Assembly (NCBI GenBank): GCA_020284085.1
Contig: JACEVL010000161.1
Location: 437,501 to 501,500, forward strand
DNA from: Aporrectodea caliginosa
Lineage: Eukaryota > Annelida > Clitellata > Crassiclitellata > Lumbricidae
Reading direction: 5' to 3'
Length of the DNA stretch: 64,000 nucleotides
Both the position numbers and the translations under genes were made by a program. Under the pieces are notes generated by a model that was not told the DNA's origin, ran no database searches, and was given only the letters and a program-made list of their open reading frames with translations. Of the stretch, positions 12,605 through 25,723 are shown piece by piece. Position 1 is the first letter of the stretch, and each line of letters begins with the position of its first letter.

Positions 12605-12885
12605 CACATACATGCATACATAGTATACATACATACATACATACTGTATGTATGTATGTAACATGCATACATACATACATACATACATACATACATACAC
12701 ACACATACATACATACATACATACACACACATACATACATACATACATACATACATACATACATACATACATACATACATACATACATACATACATACCT
12801 ACATGCATACATACATACATACATACATACACACATTATATACATACACAGTTACATAGATACATACATACATACATATGCACAC
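12605..12885. repeat. (CATA)n microsatellite with internal inversion of phase
   Basis: ACAT/CATA units with CACA variants. At 12645-12662 the array flips to TATGTATGTATGTA, giving a short palindrome, then returns to CATA. Confidence 0.95.
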
Positions 12886-13402
12886 ATACATTAAAACAGA
12901 CAGACAGACAGACTGGTACTGTTTAACTATTCAGATATACTTTTGTACTCAACTCACTCCTACTCCTTCGGCATGTAGGGTTGTTAGTGCCGGGTGAGGT
13001 GGTATTTAATAGATAAATGGTCACTGGCCAAAGTACTAAATGCCTTAACCTTTCTACACCCTCCTGCGTCCTATAAACATCCCCCCATACTGCAGCAACC
13101 AAATGGGTTGTTTGTAATCGTTGTATGCTCAAGATACGCCGCATGATTTAGACTTTCCAGGCCTATGTGATATGCTATTTTATCTATAACAATAATATTA
13201 TTATAATCACAACTATATGGGTTTAGATTGCATGTTGTAGTTCAACCTCAGTGACATCAATTTCTATCAGCGGCTTATTGCTAATCAAAGTGTAAGAGAT
13301 AGCTTGTGCACTTCTTAACAATAAGGTCATTGACCTGCTTTGAGGCAACACAATGACTGGTCTCTCTAGATCTTGAGAGATCTGGGCCTTGTGAACCAAA
13401 CG
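12886..13402. other. Intergenic, nothing recognised
   Basis: Short (ACAG)n run at about 12895-12912, then unique-looking DNA. A 73-codon minus-strand frame (13144-12923) has no recognisable motif. Confidence 0.4.
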
Positions 13403-13505
13403 GGCCATTGTTATAGGGCCATTGTTATAAGGCCATTGTTATAAGGCCATTGTTATAGGGCCATTGTTATAGGGCCATTGTTATAGGGCCATTGTTATAA
13501 GGTCA
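13403..13505. repeat. 14-base minisatellite GGGCCATTGTTATA x 7
   Basis: Seven near-identical copies of GGGCCATTGTTATA or AGGCCATTGTTATA. The borders hold related words (ATAAGGTCATTGACCTG at 13320 and ATAAGGTCATTCACCTG at 13496, each followed by CAATGACTGG.CTCTCTAG). The array apparently grew between duplicated flanks. Confidence 0.9.
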
Positions 13506-13611
13506 TTCACCTGCGCGATTCCACAACAATGACTGGCCTCTCTAGTTCTTGATAATTATGTCTGGATTAATCCTTTTTAATAACAATATTCGTTTACCGG
13601 TATTAATTCAA

Positions 13612-13834
13612 ACGGACAAGTACGCAGTAAGAGTACATGATATAGTAGTAACAGATGATAACAAATTTAACATGAGTAGAATTTCACTGTATGGCAGCAT
13701 GCAAGGCGCCCATCTGTCGTACTGCTCATTTTACAGTCGCCCTCTAGGGAGTTGAAGTCAACCTTATGGGGCTAACGGGTATCGAGCCCGCGTTCTTCTG
13801 ATCTTCGTGCCAGCGTGTTACTATTCAATCACAA
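13612..13834 (-). mobile_element. tRNA-derived SINE-like repeat, copy 1
   Basis: Matches 22430-22650 over its length (GCAGTAAGA, CTGTATGGCAGC, TCGTGCCAGCGTGTT). On the minus strand it carries a B-box-like GGGCTCGATACCCG downstream of the head, as in Pol III transcribed SINEs. Both copies sit beside triplet microsatellites. Confidence 0.65.
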
Positions 13835-13840
13835 ACAGGT

Positions 13841-15848
<2,008 letters not shown>

Positions 15849-16380
15849 ATCGTAGCTAGTGTTGCTTTCGTCAACGAAAACGAAAACGTAAATGGCAATT
15901 GGCGAAAATTGAACGTTTTCGTTAAACTAAAGCTAAAATACGTAGACAACGGCAACTAAAACTAAAACGAAATTTGTGGCAATTAAAACTGAAACGATAC
16001 GAAAATTGATCAAACGAAAACTAAAACGATATTTATCAAAAAAAATATTTTTTCGTAATTTTTCTTTAGTCACCATTTGTATTGTATTGCCTTGTGCATA
16101 ATGTGCAAACGGCATGCTCTAATAACATTTGCTCATCTATCTTAAGACACACGAGAACAACGAGAACGAGATGTTAATTGTTAATTCCGGTTTTTCTTTA
16201 TTAACTTTCCACTAATAATTCATCTATTTCGATGTTAGAAAAGCTGTGATACTTTACTGCGACAAGTTCACTTAATTAATGCAGTAAATGTAAATCGAAA
16301 TTGGAGCCTCACTTGTCTCTGACTTGTAGCGTGACGAGTAGGCCTATCAATGGTCGACCAGAGGACAGCCCTGTTTTGGA

Positions 16381-16466
<86 letters not shown>
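16381..16466. repeat. (TTA)n, 3' flank of the second R4/Dong-like LINE
   Basis: 86 bases of TTA repeat abutting AAACACGGTAAGGCTTAGTG, the reverse of the element's 3' end. Confidence 0.95.
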
Positions 16467-16467
<1 letters not shown>

Positions 16468-16706
16468 AACACGGTAAGGCTTAGTGTTGCTGAGTTGGTC
16501 GCTCCTCAGCGCCGGGCAACCTCGACATGGTGCCCTGGAAGGCAACCGCGTTGAAACGCTGGACCGTAACCGAAAGGCGCTGGAGGATGAATCCTGTCTC
16601 GGGTGTCTCCGGATATTTTCGTCAGGCGGCGACCCATCTCGGAGATGAAGGCGAGACCCTCTCCGTTGAGAGGGCCAAGGGTCTCCAGGGCTACAGGGAC
16701 GAAGGT

Positions 16707-16707
<1 letters not shown>
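16467..16707 (-). mobile_element. R4/Dong-like LINE, short 3' copy in (TTA)n
   Basis: Reverse-strand match to 14770-15000: ACCGTGTTTTAA end, CTCGAGGTTGCC-like segment, and the segment encoding LETLGPL. Only about 240 bases remain. Both borders are (TTA)n (16381-16466 and 16708-16780), repeating the arrangement of the copy at 13959. Confidence 0.85.
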
Positions 16708-16787
<80 letters not shown>

Positions 16788-16924
16788 AATTATTATTATT
16801 ATTGGTAGTAGTATTATCATTATCCTTATCATTATCCTTATCATTATCATTATCATTATCATTATCATTATCATTATCATTATCATTATCATTATCATTA
16901 TCATTATCATTATCATTATCATTA
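16708..16924. repeat. (TTA)n then (TTATCA)n microsatellites
   Basis: TTA repeat to about 16780, a short spacer, then a hexamer array (TTATCA)n with two CCTTATCA variants at 16813-16924. Confidence 0.95.
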
Positions 16925-16946
16925 TAGTATTGAGCTTGATGCAACA

Positions 16947-16983
16947 AAGTGCTGTGTTCAACGTTAGGTTGAACACAGCACTT
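16947..16983. other. Perfect 16-bp hairpin, 5-base loop
   Basis: AAGTGCTGTGTTCAAC and its exact reverse complement are separated by GTTAG. It lies at the junction between the hexamer array and the MITE at 16985. Confidence 0.85.
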
Positions 16984-16984
16984 C

Positions 16985-17230
16985 TAATTTCGCAGTTTAG
17001 CGTTCTTCATTATTCGCCCATTGTAGCATTATTATTTTTCATCAATACAACTTCCATTTAATTAAGAATTATTTTCATCAAGCCAGCTTCTGTCAATTTT
17101 AAGCTAGATTGTTTTCATCAACCCCACTTCTATCAAATTTTAAGGAAAAATTATTTTCATCAATCCGACTTCTATTTAGCAAGAAGTCTTTTCGTCAATC
17201 CAACTTGTATTCGACCAACGCTAAAAAGCC
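16985..17230. mobile_element. MITE of the CATCAATCC subterminal-repeat family (nested copy)
   Basis: Begins GCAGTTTAGCGTTC and TATTCGCCCATTGTAGC and continues with four or five diverged TTTTCATCAATCCAACTTC units of about 32-36 bases, ending ACCAACGCTAAA. The same blocks occur at 60345-60662, 32012-33160, 42290-42517 and 57960-59556. Confidence 0.65.
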
Positions 17231-17622
17231 TAAAACCCATGCAATAAATGGCGAACAATTAGGAACACTAATATTATGCGAAATTGCCCAACTTCAATTG
17301 ACTGGTCATGCCGAGACAACCAAACCCAAATATTTAGTTTTTTGGGGTTTAAAATTTAAATGGAATTAAATAATTGGTAAAACTTAAACTGAAATTAAAT
17401 TACTACAACTAAAACTGAAATTAACTTACTAAGACTGAAACTAAAACTAAAATTAGCTTACTAAAACTAAAACTAAAACGAAAATTGATGCATAAAAACT
17501 AAAACGAAAACTGAGACTAATATTGAGACACAATGAAAACTAAAACTAAAAATGAAGACTAACAATCATGACTAAAACTGAAACTAAAATTGAAACATTA
17601 TTAAAACAACACTAATCGTAGC

Positions 17623-18690
17623 GAGGGGTGGTCCAGAGGTGCCTTGGAACAGGGCGCAACTCAAGAGGGGGCGCAAATTTGAGACGAAATGATTTTATTA
17701 TTAAACTACAATTACTTTATCTTGAAAAAGGTTTATATGAAATATCCATCCTAAATGAAATAAATGTAATAAAATTAAATGATAACAAATAAAAGTGTGT
17801 GCATATACATATATAATATTAATTATAGATAGTGTTTAAAAATTGTCGTTGACTCGTTTGAACTTAATTACTAAATTGCCGTTCAGAACTGTTGCCTAAC
17901 ATTGCAATATAGGCTATCGTATATCTAAATATTTTCATTTGTTTTCAAACATCTATGTCTCATAATTTGCATAATTTACGTTGTTATTGGTTAAGTTGTA
18001 ATTGTAATCAAACATTTATATAGCGCCGCTATATTGATCTTGATCTTGGGGAAGCAGTGGCGTAAATCATGGGGGGCAGAGGGGACTGCCCCCAAGTTTT
18101 GACTTAAGCCCTTCTGCCCTTCCAAAAAAATTCCGGCCCTCGTAGAATCTGCCCCCCCTAAAAGTTATGTATAGATTTTCGCCTCTGTTGGGAAGGGAGG
18201 CGCTAGATGTACGCTTGGCACAGGGCAAATGGCGCAATTATAGCTTGCGATGTCGCTGGCCCTTTCCTTTAACGACCGTAGAGCCTCGACACTGCTCATT
18301 TTTACGACTACTTGACATTTTATGTACAGTATACGTCCGAAAGTACAGAAGTAGGCTACTAAAACCTGTCTTCCCTTCTTGTTCTGTCTCTCCACTTCTC
18401 TTCTTTCGTTCTGACGACATAGATTGCGCTATTGTTAGTCTCTAAATCACACACTATATAGACATTCAAAAATGCTTGTTTCATTAATTATATTGTTAAA
18501 TATTTCATAGGATGACGAATGGTCGCGTTGGCTGCTGTGTGGCTTCTGCGACGCACAACAGCAGTGAAAAAGAACCTTGTTGCTGTGTAGGATTTTACAT
18601 ATTACGCATAAATAAATATGATAAATAAATACATGCAAACAAACATGCATACATACTCCTATACATACATACTTACAAACACATGTACAC
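17623..18690. other. Intergenic, fragments only
   Basis: No supported gene. 18000-18035 has a reversed LINE/SINE tail (ATATAGCGCC). 18056-18080 (CAGTGGCGTAAATCATGGGG) looks like one end of a hAT element without a partner end. A short (CATA)n-like run lies at 18630-18680. Confidence 0.4.
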
Positions 18691-18795
18691 ATTGTATTGC
18701 AGGCTGTCTGTTCTGTTAGTAGTTAAGATTTAAATTGCATAACATGTAAATGTACAGCGCAGTGCGTTTGTCAGGCGCTTCAATAAAGAAAAGAA

Positions 18796-18831
<36 letters not shown>

Positions 18832-18832
18832 A
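18691..18832 (+). mobile_element. SINE 3' half with (ATT)n tail
   Basis: GCAGGCTGTCTGTTCTGTTA to CAGCGCAGTGCGTTTGTCAG, then CAATAAAGAAAAG and (ATT)n. It matches the full SINE at 59893-60145, whose tRNA-like head is absent here. Confidence 0.75.
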
Positions 18833-19189
18833 TTGGCATACACACATAGTTACTTACTTAAATACTTGCTTACTTTTTTACTTACGTATTTACTTACACA
18901 ATTACGTAGCCTACATACATAATTCAATCAATCAGTTTGTTGTTCCAACAACAGAATATTTCACAAATCAGTAGGTCCATGTTCATTAATAACATGCATA
19001 CATGTACAGATATACATATTTATGCAGTATACGTATGTATGCGCGCAAACACATATGCATACGCATACACGCACATGCACACACATTCACACATTCCTGT
19101 ACATTCACACATACATATATACGCTTATTTACTTATTTATTTACTTGCTTACTTATTCATTCATTTACCTACATAATGACAAGATTTTT
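18833..19189. repeat. Low-complexity CATA/TTAC-rich DNA
   Basis: Degenerate TTACTTAC and ACACATACAT stretches. No gene. Confidence 0.6.
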
Positions 19190-19525
19190 ATGTGTACGAA
19201 AAATATCCGATCCATCCTACGAATTCACCAAAACCTCACCTCTTGCTATCTCTCCACAGGTCTTCCACTCAAAACTGAAAACATTGCTTTTTCACAAATC
19301 CTATCCCGATTCCTTCTCTCTCCCCTCACCTCCCTCGCCATTTCAACTCTAAGCATCATCCACCTTAGCCGTCTGACTGTCTGCCTGCCTGACTCTCTGG
19401 ATTTGGACCCTCTGCCTATCGATTCTGTTTTGATAAAGCGCCTGTGAATAAGCTGTTTCCCGCGACTTCGCTTTTGTGGGCGCTCTAGAAATATCGAGTT
19501 TACGATTACGATTACGATTAGATTT
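19190..19525 (+). pseudogene. LINE 3' end with ATTACG tail
   Basis: One frame reads FHSKLKTLLFHKSYPDSF, the usual C-terminal end of LINE reverse transcriptases. The noncoding part ends GCGCCTGTGAATAAGCTG, GGCGCTCTAGAAATATCGAG and (ATTACG)n. A second copy of this end is at 23146-23222. Confidence 0.65.
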
Positions 19526-19786
19526 TGGTGCGAATGTCGCTGTTATAGGCCTGCTTAGAAGCTGCCCTCAATTCAATTCTCTTGCATGGTGCCCGTAATG
19601 GAAGTGGCAGGTCTTCTCGAGTCTCTCGTAGCCTTACCTGAACAGGACGACGCATTCATTCCAGCAGTGTGACAGTCCTGAGAGGTCATTAGCTTAGTCT
19701 GCTTAGATACTATTAGCATTTGTGTCCTTTGAGGCCTAATGGTTTAAATTCAGTTCACCGAGTGATGTTATTCTTTCGATCGGCAG

Positions 19787-20132
19787 GTGTCGTGTTGCGA
19801 GGTCTTTCGTAACGAATTTCAGTTGAAAAACTTTGGATTCAACTTCTGCACACGAGACGCTTTCGAAGCCAGCCAGGTTAATATATAAGGGTGGCGCATG
19901 CACATACATACATACATACATACATACATACATACATACATACATACATACATACATACATACATACATACATACATACATACATACATACATACATACA
20001 TACATACATACATACATACATACATACATACATACATACATACATACATACATACATACATACATACATACATACATACATACATACATACATACATACA
20101 TACATACATACATACATACATACATACATACA

Positions 20133-20164
<32 letters not shown>

Positions 20165-20514
20165 CATACATACATACATACATACATACATACATACATA
20201 CATACATACATACATACATACATACATACATACATACATACATACATACATACATACATACATACATACATACATACATACATACATACATACATACATA
20301 CATACATACATACATACATACATACATACATACATACATACATACATACATACATACATACATACATACATACATACATACATACATACATACATACATA
20401 CATACATACATACATACATACATACATACATACATACATACATACATACATACATACATACATACATACATACATACATACATACATACATACATACATA
20501 CATACATACATACA

Positions 20515-20546
<32 letters not shown>

Positions 20547-21661
20547 CATACATACATACATACATACATACATACATACATACATACATACATACATACA
20601 TACATACATACATACATACATACACACACACATACATACATATATATATACATACATACATGGGTTCGAGCCCCAATCAACATTGGTCCCATGTTGAAAG
20701 AAATGTTCAGCACCATTGACTTGCGTTTTGCATTAGAAAATGTATGTAAAAAAGCGATTCGTAGCCTAAATTGATGAAAAAAGAAGCGATTTCTGTAATT
20801 TATATAAATTTATAAGCAAATATGCGATTAATGTAGGCCTAATTTATGTAAATTTATGTAAAATAAGAAGTTTATATAATTTACGTAAATTTATGTAAAA
20901 ATAGGCGATTTCTGTACATTTATGTAAGAATAAGCGATTTATGCAAACATTTATGTAAATGATAAACGATCCTGTTTCAGTGGCGCTGGCCTCGGCCGAT
21001 ATTCATTGTTTATCGGGTGGTTCTGGCTGTCTACACGGTTGCCATAGTCGGCTACACTGCTGCGATTTCGTCGACCTTCCTCCCACACCCTTACTTGACC
21101 TGGTACACCTACTGGGCCTACATCGTCCTCACCCTACATTGCGTCTACTCAGCCGTGGTCGCAATTGTCGCATGCGCCTGCTGTTCTAGTGCGCAGACTC
21201 GGGACGATAAACTTCCGGTTTATCTAAAGATCGACTGGATGTTGTTCGTTGTTGCCTCCAACGCAGCGCCGATCATAAGCGTGGCTTACTTCGTCGGCGC
21301 ATATGCAACAACCAACAAGAACTTCCTTCAGGACAAGACCATCAATGAACATCTCGTCAACATCGTTCTCATAATTCTGGAGTTTTGCATCGCCGCTAAT
21401 CCAGTCCGGATTCTACATTTCGTCTACCCCATTGTTTTCGGGGTAGCCTACGCCATATTTACCGTCATCTATTGGGCGGTGGATCATACCCATGTCCTCT
21501 ACCCCGTCTTCTGTGATTGGAATCAACCGGGTCTGTCCATTGCCACTTTGGTCGCCTATTATTTCGTTGTCATCCCAGCTGTACAGCTCATCTATTTCGC
21601 AGCTTACAGACTCAGACTTCATGTGTATCGTTGCATATACGGGGCACCCTATGTGCTGTAG
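19787..21661 (+). CDS. Rolling-stone-like multipass membrane protein, paralog 2 (5' exon not found)
   Basis: Exons 19787-19876 (acceptor CGGCAG, donor GTTAAT) and 20981-21661 (acceptor CCTGTTTCAG, stop TAG). The 90-base exon reads VSCCEVFRNEFQLKNFGFNF, then AFEASQ. It has exactly the length and codon phase of its counterpart in paralog 1 and joins WRWPRPIFIVYRVV. Shared motifs with paralog 1 are NEHLVN, NPVRILHFVYP, YAIFTVIYWAVDH and DWNQPG. The large exon is shorter (226 codons versus 255) because the charged cytoplasmic loop after the first hydrophobic segments is reduced. No initiator ATG is in the first visible exon (an in-frame TGA lies upstream of the acceptor), so a further 5' exon is needed. 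The intron is dominated by a (CATA)n array. Confidence 0.8.
19903..20661. repeat. (CATA)n array of about 760 bases inside the paralog-2 intron
   Basis: About 180 tetramers with only two TATACATA slips (about 20160 and 20543) before a CACACA/TATATA end. The final GGGTTCGAGCCCC at 20663-20675 looks like a SINE B box. All frames through it are open on both strands because the tetramer lacks stops, so long predicted proteins here are spurious. Confidence 0.98.
20720..20975. repeat. Degenerate minisatellite, AAGCGATTTATGTAAATTTATGTAAA type
   Basis: Five or six diverged units of about 40-45 bases precede the paralog-2 acceptor. One unit carries TAGGCCTA (20834-20841) where a neighbouring unit has TA (20795-20796). 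Confidence 0.75.
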
Positions 21662-22395
<734 letters not shown>

Positions 22396-22429
22396 TAATA
22401 ATCAAATTCTTCATTACTTGAAAGTGACA

Positions 22430-22650
22430 AGTATGCAGTAAGATAACATGATAGTAGTAATAGATGATAACAAGTTTAAGAGGAATCGAATTTAACTGTA
22501 TGGCAGCCTGCAAGGCGTCCATCTTTCCTGCTGCTCATTTTGACCAACGCCACCTAGCGAATGGAAAGCTGAGTTAACCTTTCGGGTATCGATCCTGCGT
22601 CCTTCTGAACTTCGTGCCAGCGTGTTGCATCATTCAACCATCTTCCCGTC
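22430..22650 (-). mobile_element. tRNA-derived SINE-like repeat, copy 2
   Basis: Same family as 13612-13834. Minus-strand B-box-like AGGATCGATACCCG, head ending TGGTTGAATGATGCAACACG. Adjacent to the CTG/CTA array. Confidence 0.65.
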
Positions 22651-22758
22651 CCGAGAAACGGTTGAATAGGAAATGATCAAAAGAGGTCAATTGATTAGAT
22701 TAAGTTTAAAGTAACCTGTTACAGAACCTTTACTAGCCTTTGTGCACCTAAGTCCGGA

Positions 22759-23145
22759 GAGAGAGAGAGAGAGACAGAGACACAGAGACAGACAGACAGA
22801 GAGACAGAAAGAGACAGAGACAGACAGACAGAATGAAAAGAGATCTAATTCAACAATTCATTCATTCATGCATTCAATTGATGGAGAGAAACAGGGAGAC
22901 AGACAAAGACAGACAGACAGATAGAACAGAGAGAGACAGAGATAGAGAGAGAGAGAGAGAGAGACAGAGAAATACTGACTGGTACGGTAGGCATACATAG
23001 GTAGATAGACAGATATATATAAGACAGACAAACAGTCAGTCACCGACTGATAGACACATACATATAGACATAAATATATGCATACAATACATACATACAT
23101 AATACAATACATACATACATACATACATACATACATACATACATG
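22759..23145. repeat. GA/ACAG-rich low complexity and short (CATA)n
   Basis: AGAGACAGACAG mixtures at 22759-22975, related words to 23060, then (CATA)n at about 23090-23143. Confidence 0.85.
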
Positions 23146-23222
23146 CTCGTGAATAAGCTGGTGCCCCTGCGCTTGGCTTTCAGTGGCGCTTTTAGAAGTT
23201 TGGAGATTACGATTACGATACG
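23146..23222 (+). mobile_element. LINE 3'-end fragment with ATTACG tail
   Basis: CGTGAATAAGCTGGTGCCC, GGCGCTTTTAGAAGTTTGGAG and ATTACGATTACG match the end of the element at 19190-19525. Confidence 0.6.
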
Positions 23223-23399
23223 ATACATACATACATACACATTCATTCAGTCATTCATGCACACAATAAGCTTACATACATGTACATACAGTAGAGCGAT
23301 ACATGCTGCTGTTTATTAACTGGTAGATCAGAGAGACAGAATCGGAAAGACGGCGTTGAGTATATAGATCAATACGTCGTATTCCGGGCCTTCCGTCCG

Positions 23400-24240
23400 T
23401 CCGTCTGTGAAGTATCGAGCAGGAGAATGGGTGTCGATGGGAAGAGCAGCAGTATGTTAGAAGTTACAGTTGAGCTGTATTGATAAGAACTTTGATTGTA
23501 CGTTTGAAATAACTGTGTTTGAAGAAAGGAGAAACATTCAAAGAACTGTGTCAATTTAATTCTTAAACAGTTAGAAGACGTTGAGCAATTTATATGTAGA
23601 GATAAGGAAAGTTCTTGAGGTAGGTCACAACTAAGAAAGAAAAGAGTTGGTGACAATACTTATACAGCAGTCGGGGAATAAAATTCCTATCACCCTTTGG
23701 AGGCAGTTTGTATCCGTTGGCCCGAGTTCCTAGATTGTGACTCCGGGACTCGGGTAGAAAGCTTCTAAGAGCGTGGTTTTCGTTTGTAATGATGGCCCTG
23801 AAAAGAAAATCATTAGCCATGGCTGCCATTTGCTGCACAGTTGGAGCAGTGGGTGAGGGGTGGGGGGGGAGAAACCCATATCGCTTTAACTTATTCAGAA
23901 GTTGCTGCATCTTAGCCCGGTCAGAGGCGTGGGTATACCTCCACCAGGCCGGCGATGTATACATCAATGCTGCAGCTGTGGTCATTCTTGCGACCTGTTG
24001 AATTGCAGATGGTGGGAGACCATGTCATCGCAGGACGCGAAGAGCATACATTGACGAGGCGCAGGACGACACTACCTCGGTGAGATGCGGAGTCATACTG
24101 CGTTCTGAGCTGATAATCACGCCCAACACCGGATGGTATCGACTCGTTCTGCACCAGGAACTAGGCCTACATTCTCATCATCTTTTATACTTATTGCGAT
24201 GTGATCACGTAGGAAAGCTTTAAAGTTTTCTGCGGTTATG
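23400..24240 (-). pseudogene. PAWWG-type LINE fragment, frameshifted
   Basis: The frame 23985 to 23590 reads LMYTSPAWWRYTHASDRAKM, LLNKLKRYGFLPP and LGTRANGYKLPPKGDRNFIP, equivalent to the C-terminal end of the element at 6798-8188. Upstream, other frames give related text (RVDTIRCWA, then pieces of the connection domain), so at least two frameshifts are present. The reverse transcriptase core is absent. Confidence 0.7.
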
Positions 24241-24500
24241 CTGGTCACTATGTACGTTAGTGTATTGCTGATAGAAATAATATTGACCTTGTTGTTAGAA
24301 ATAAGAAAAAAGTTTCATTCCAAATAAAAATATGGGTGATTCAAATCTGTGAAGCCAATATAAAACAACAAAATTACGGTACTCGGGGGTTATCGATGCA
24401 AAGGCATGAATATTATTCTGCTGTTTTAAAACAGGTGTGTCGTCATAAATTAAAGTTAGCATAGTTTGAGTTATAACTTGGTAAATTACTGTGCTTGTAG

Positions 24501-25723
24501 TTTCTTTCATGGCTGGGGGACTTCAAAGTTCGGTTCAAGATCAAATGGCTGATATAACGGAATGTCCCATTTGCACCGAGATCTTCACAAATCCTATGGG
24601 TCTACCTTGTCTTCATTCGTTTTGTTTAAAATGTCTGGAAAAGTATGGAAAGTATAAGAAACCCGGTGATCAAATGGCCTGTCCCATTTGCAGAAACAAT
24701 TTTGTTATTCCAAAAGGAGGCTTCTGTAACTTGCCAAACAATTATTTCATTGGCAAAATGGTGGAGATTAGAAAGTTTTCAAGTGCATCCACTAATGAAA
24801 CTATGTGTGCAACATGTTCAGAAGAAGCGAGAGTAACGGCTAAAATGTTTTGCATCGAATGTGAGCAAAATCTTTGCCAACGGTGTGGTGTCACTCACAG
24901 CAAAATGAAGCTCTCTCACCATCATCAGGTTGTTGAAATTGGGAATAAATTTAAAGAAGCTACCTTCCGTAATAGCGATTGTGACCAACATCCTGGTGAA
25001 ATTGTTAAAATGTACTGTGAAGATGACAAAGCAACGATATGCATCCTTTGTTTTGCTGAGAGTCACCAGACACATAAATGCTTGAGTGTCACCAAAGCAT
25101 CGGAAGGATTCTCATCTTCACTTAGGAACGACTTGACAGTTGTTAAACGCAGGTTGCCAGAATGCAACTATTCTTTGGGTAAATTGAAGAAACTGAAGAC
25201 ACATTTGCTCGCAGAAACTACTGCAGCGGAAAAGGAGATTGTTAAGGAAGCAACGAGGCTGAAGGCGCTCATTGACTCCCATGCAAATGTTTTAATTCAA
25301 AAGTTGACTGCAATGAAAGACGAGAAGCTGAAGGAAGTACAAAGTACGCAACTAGATGTGGAAAGATTTCAAACTATGATTGAAAGCTACGCAAGATATT
25401 TGGATGAACGTTTAAAGAAAGGAGCACCTGCCGATATTTGTGGTGAAGTTAATCAGATGAAGACAAGAGCACGCGAGTTGACTGCACTACCATCAATCCG
25501 TGGTGTCTGTGATTGCCGCTGGGACAAGATCGTTTTTAAATCGGCAAATCTTGAAGATGATTTACGCATCAACAAAATCGCTAATGCTATCGGCGATGTG
25601 CATACTGGCCGCTCAGATGATGAACTGTTTGGTCTTCGAACTGACTACCCAAGCAGAAGACAAAGAGTACTGAAAACGACGAGAGGTAGGTGGTCAGTTA
25701 TGATATTTCGTGATAGTAAATGA
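24501..25723 (+). CDS. TRIM protein 1 (RING, two B-boxes, coiled coil)
   Basis: Start ATG at 24509, aligned with the starts of the other three TRIM genes. An in-frame GTG upstream at 24491 is not used, because an acceptor TTGTAG precedes TTTCTTTC-ATG, as in all four genes. RING C3HC4: CPICTEIF, CLHSFCLKC, CPIC. B-box 1: CATC ... CIECEQNLCQRCGVTHSK. B-box 2: CDQHPGEIVKMYC ... CILCFAESHQTHKC. A long helical, charged region (about 205-340) follows as coiled coil. By family this is a cytoplasmic E3 ubiquitin ligase; substrate unknown. A donor AGAG/GTAGGT at 25685 would end the exon in phase 1, exactly as in genes 2-4. No matching downstream exon was found before the LINE at 26.9 kb. Either the unspliced frame is used (404 residues, stop at 25723) or the 3' exon is lost or remote. 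Confidence 0.85.

Larger units (their letters stand above)
15857..17614. mobile_element. hAT-type non-autonomous element, 1758 bases, containing nested insertions
   Basis: Ends TAGTGTTG and CAACACTA, with a perfect 8-base target duplication ATCGTAGC (15849-15856 and 17615-17622). Both subterminal regions consist of degenerate AACTAAAACGAAAA-type repeats. The centre holds an R4/Dong-like LINE piece in (TTA)n, a (TTATCA)n array, a perfect hairpin and a CATCAATCC-type MITE. No transposase frame was seen. Confidence 0.85.

Noticed and set aside
13403..13505. CRISPR-like array
   Set aside because: Units are head-to-tail without spacers in an animal genome; it is a minisatellite.
19736..20774. Very long open frames on both strands (Tyr-Ile-His-Thr and Met-Tyr-Val-Cys repeats)
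   Set aside because: They are produced by the (CATA)n array, whose unit has no stop codon in these frames. The same applies at 1791-2098, 6061-6398, 12534-12926 and the (TG)n frames at 11660-12131.
22742..23232. Arg/Glu/Gln-rich frame resembling a nuclear protein
   Set aside because: It is GA/ACAG simple repeat.
24491..24508. Upstream in-frame start for TRIM 1
   Set aside because: It is GTG and precedes the conserved acceptor. ATG 24509 aligns with the other TRIM genes.
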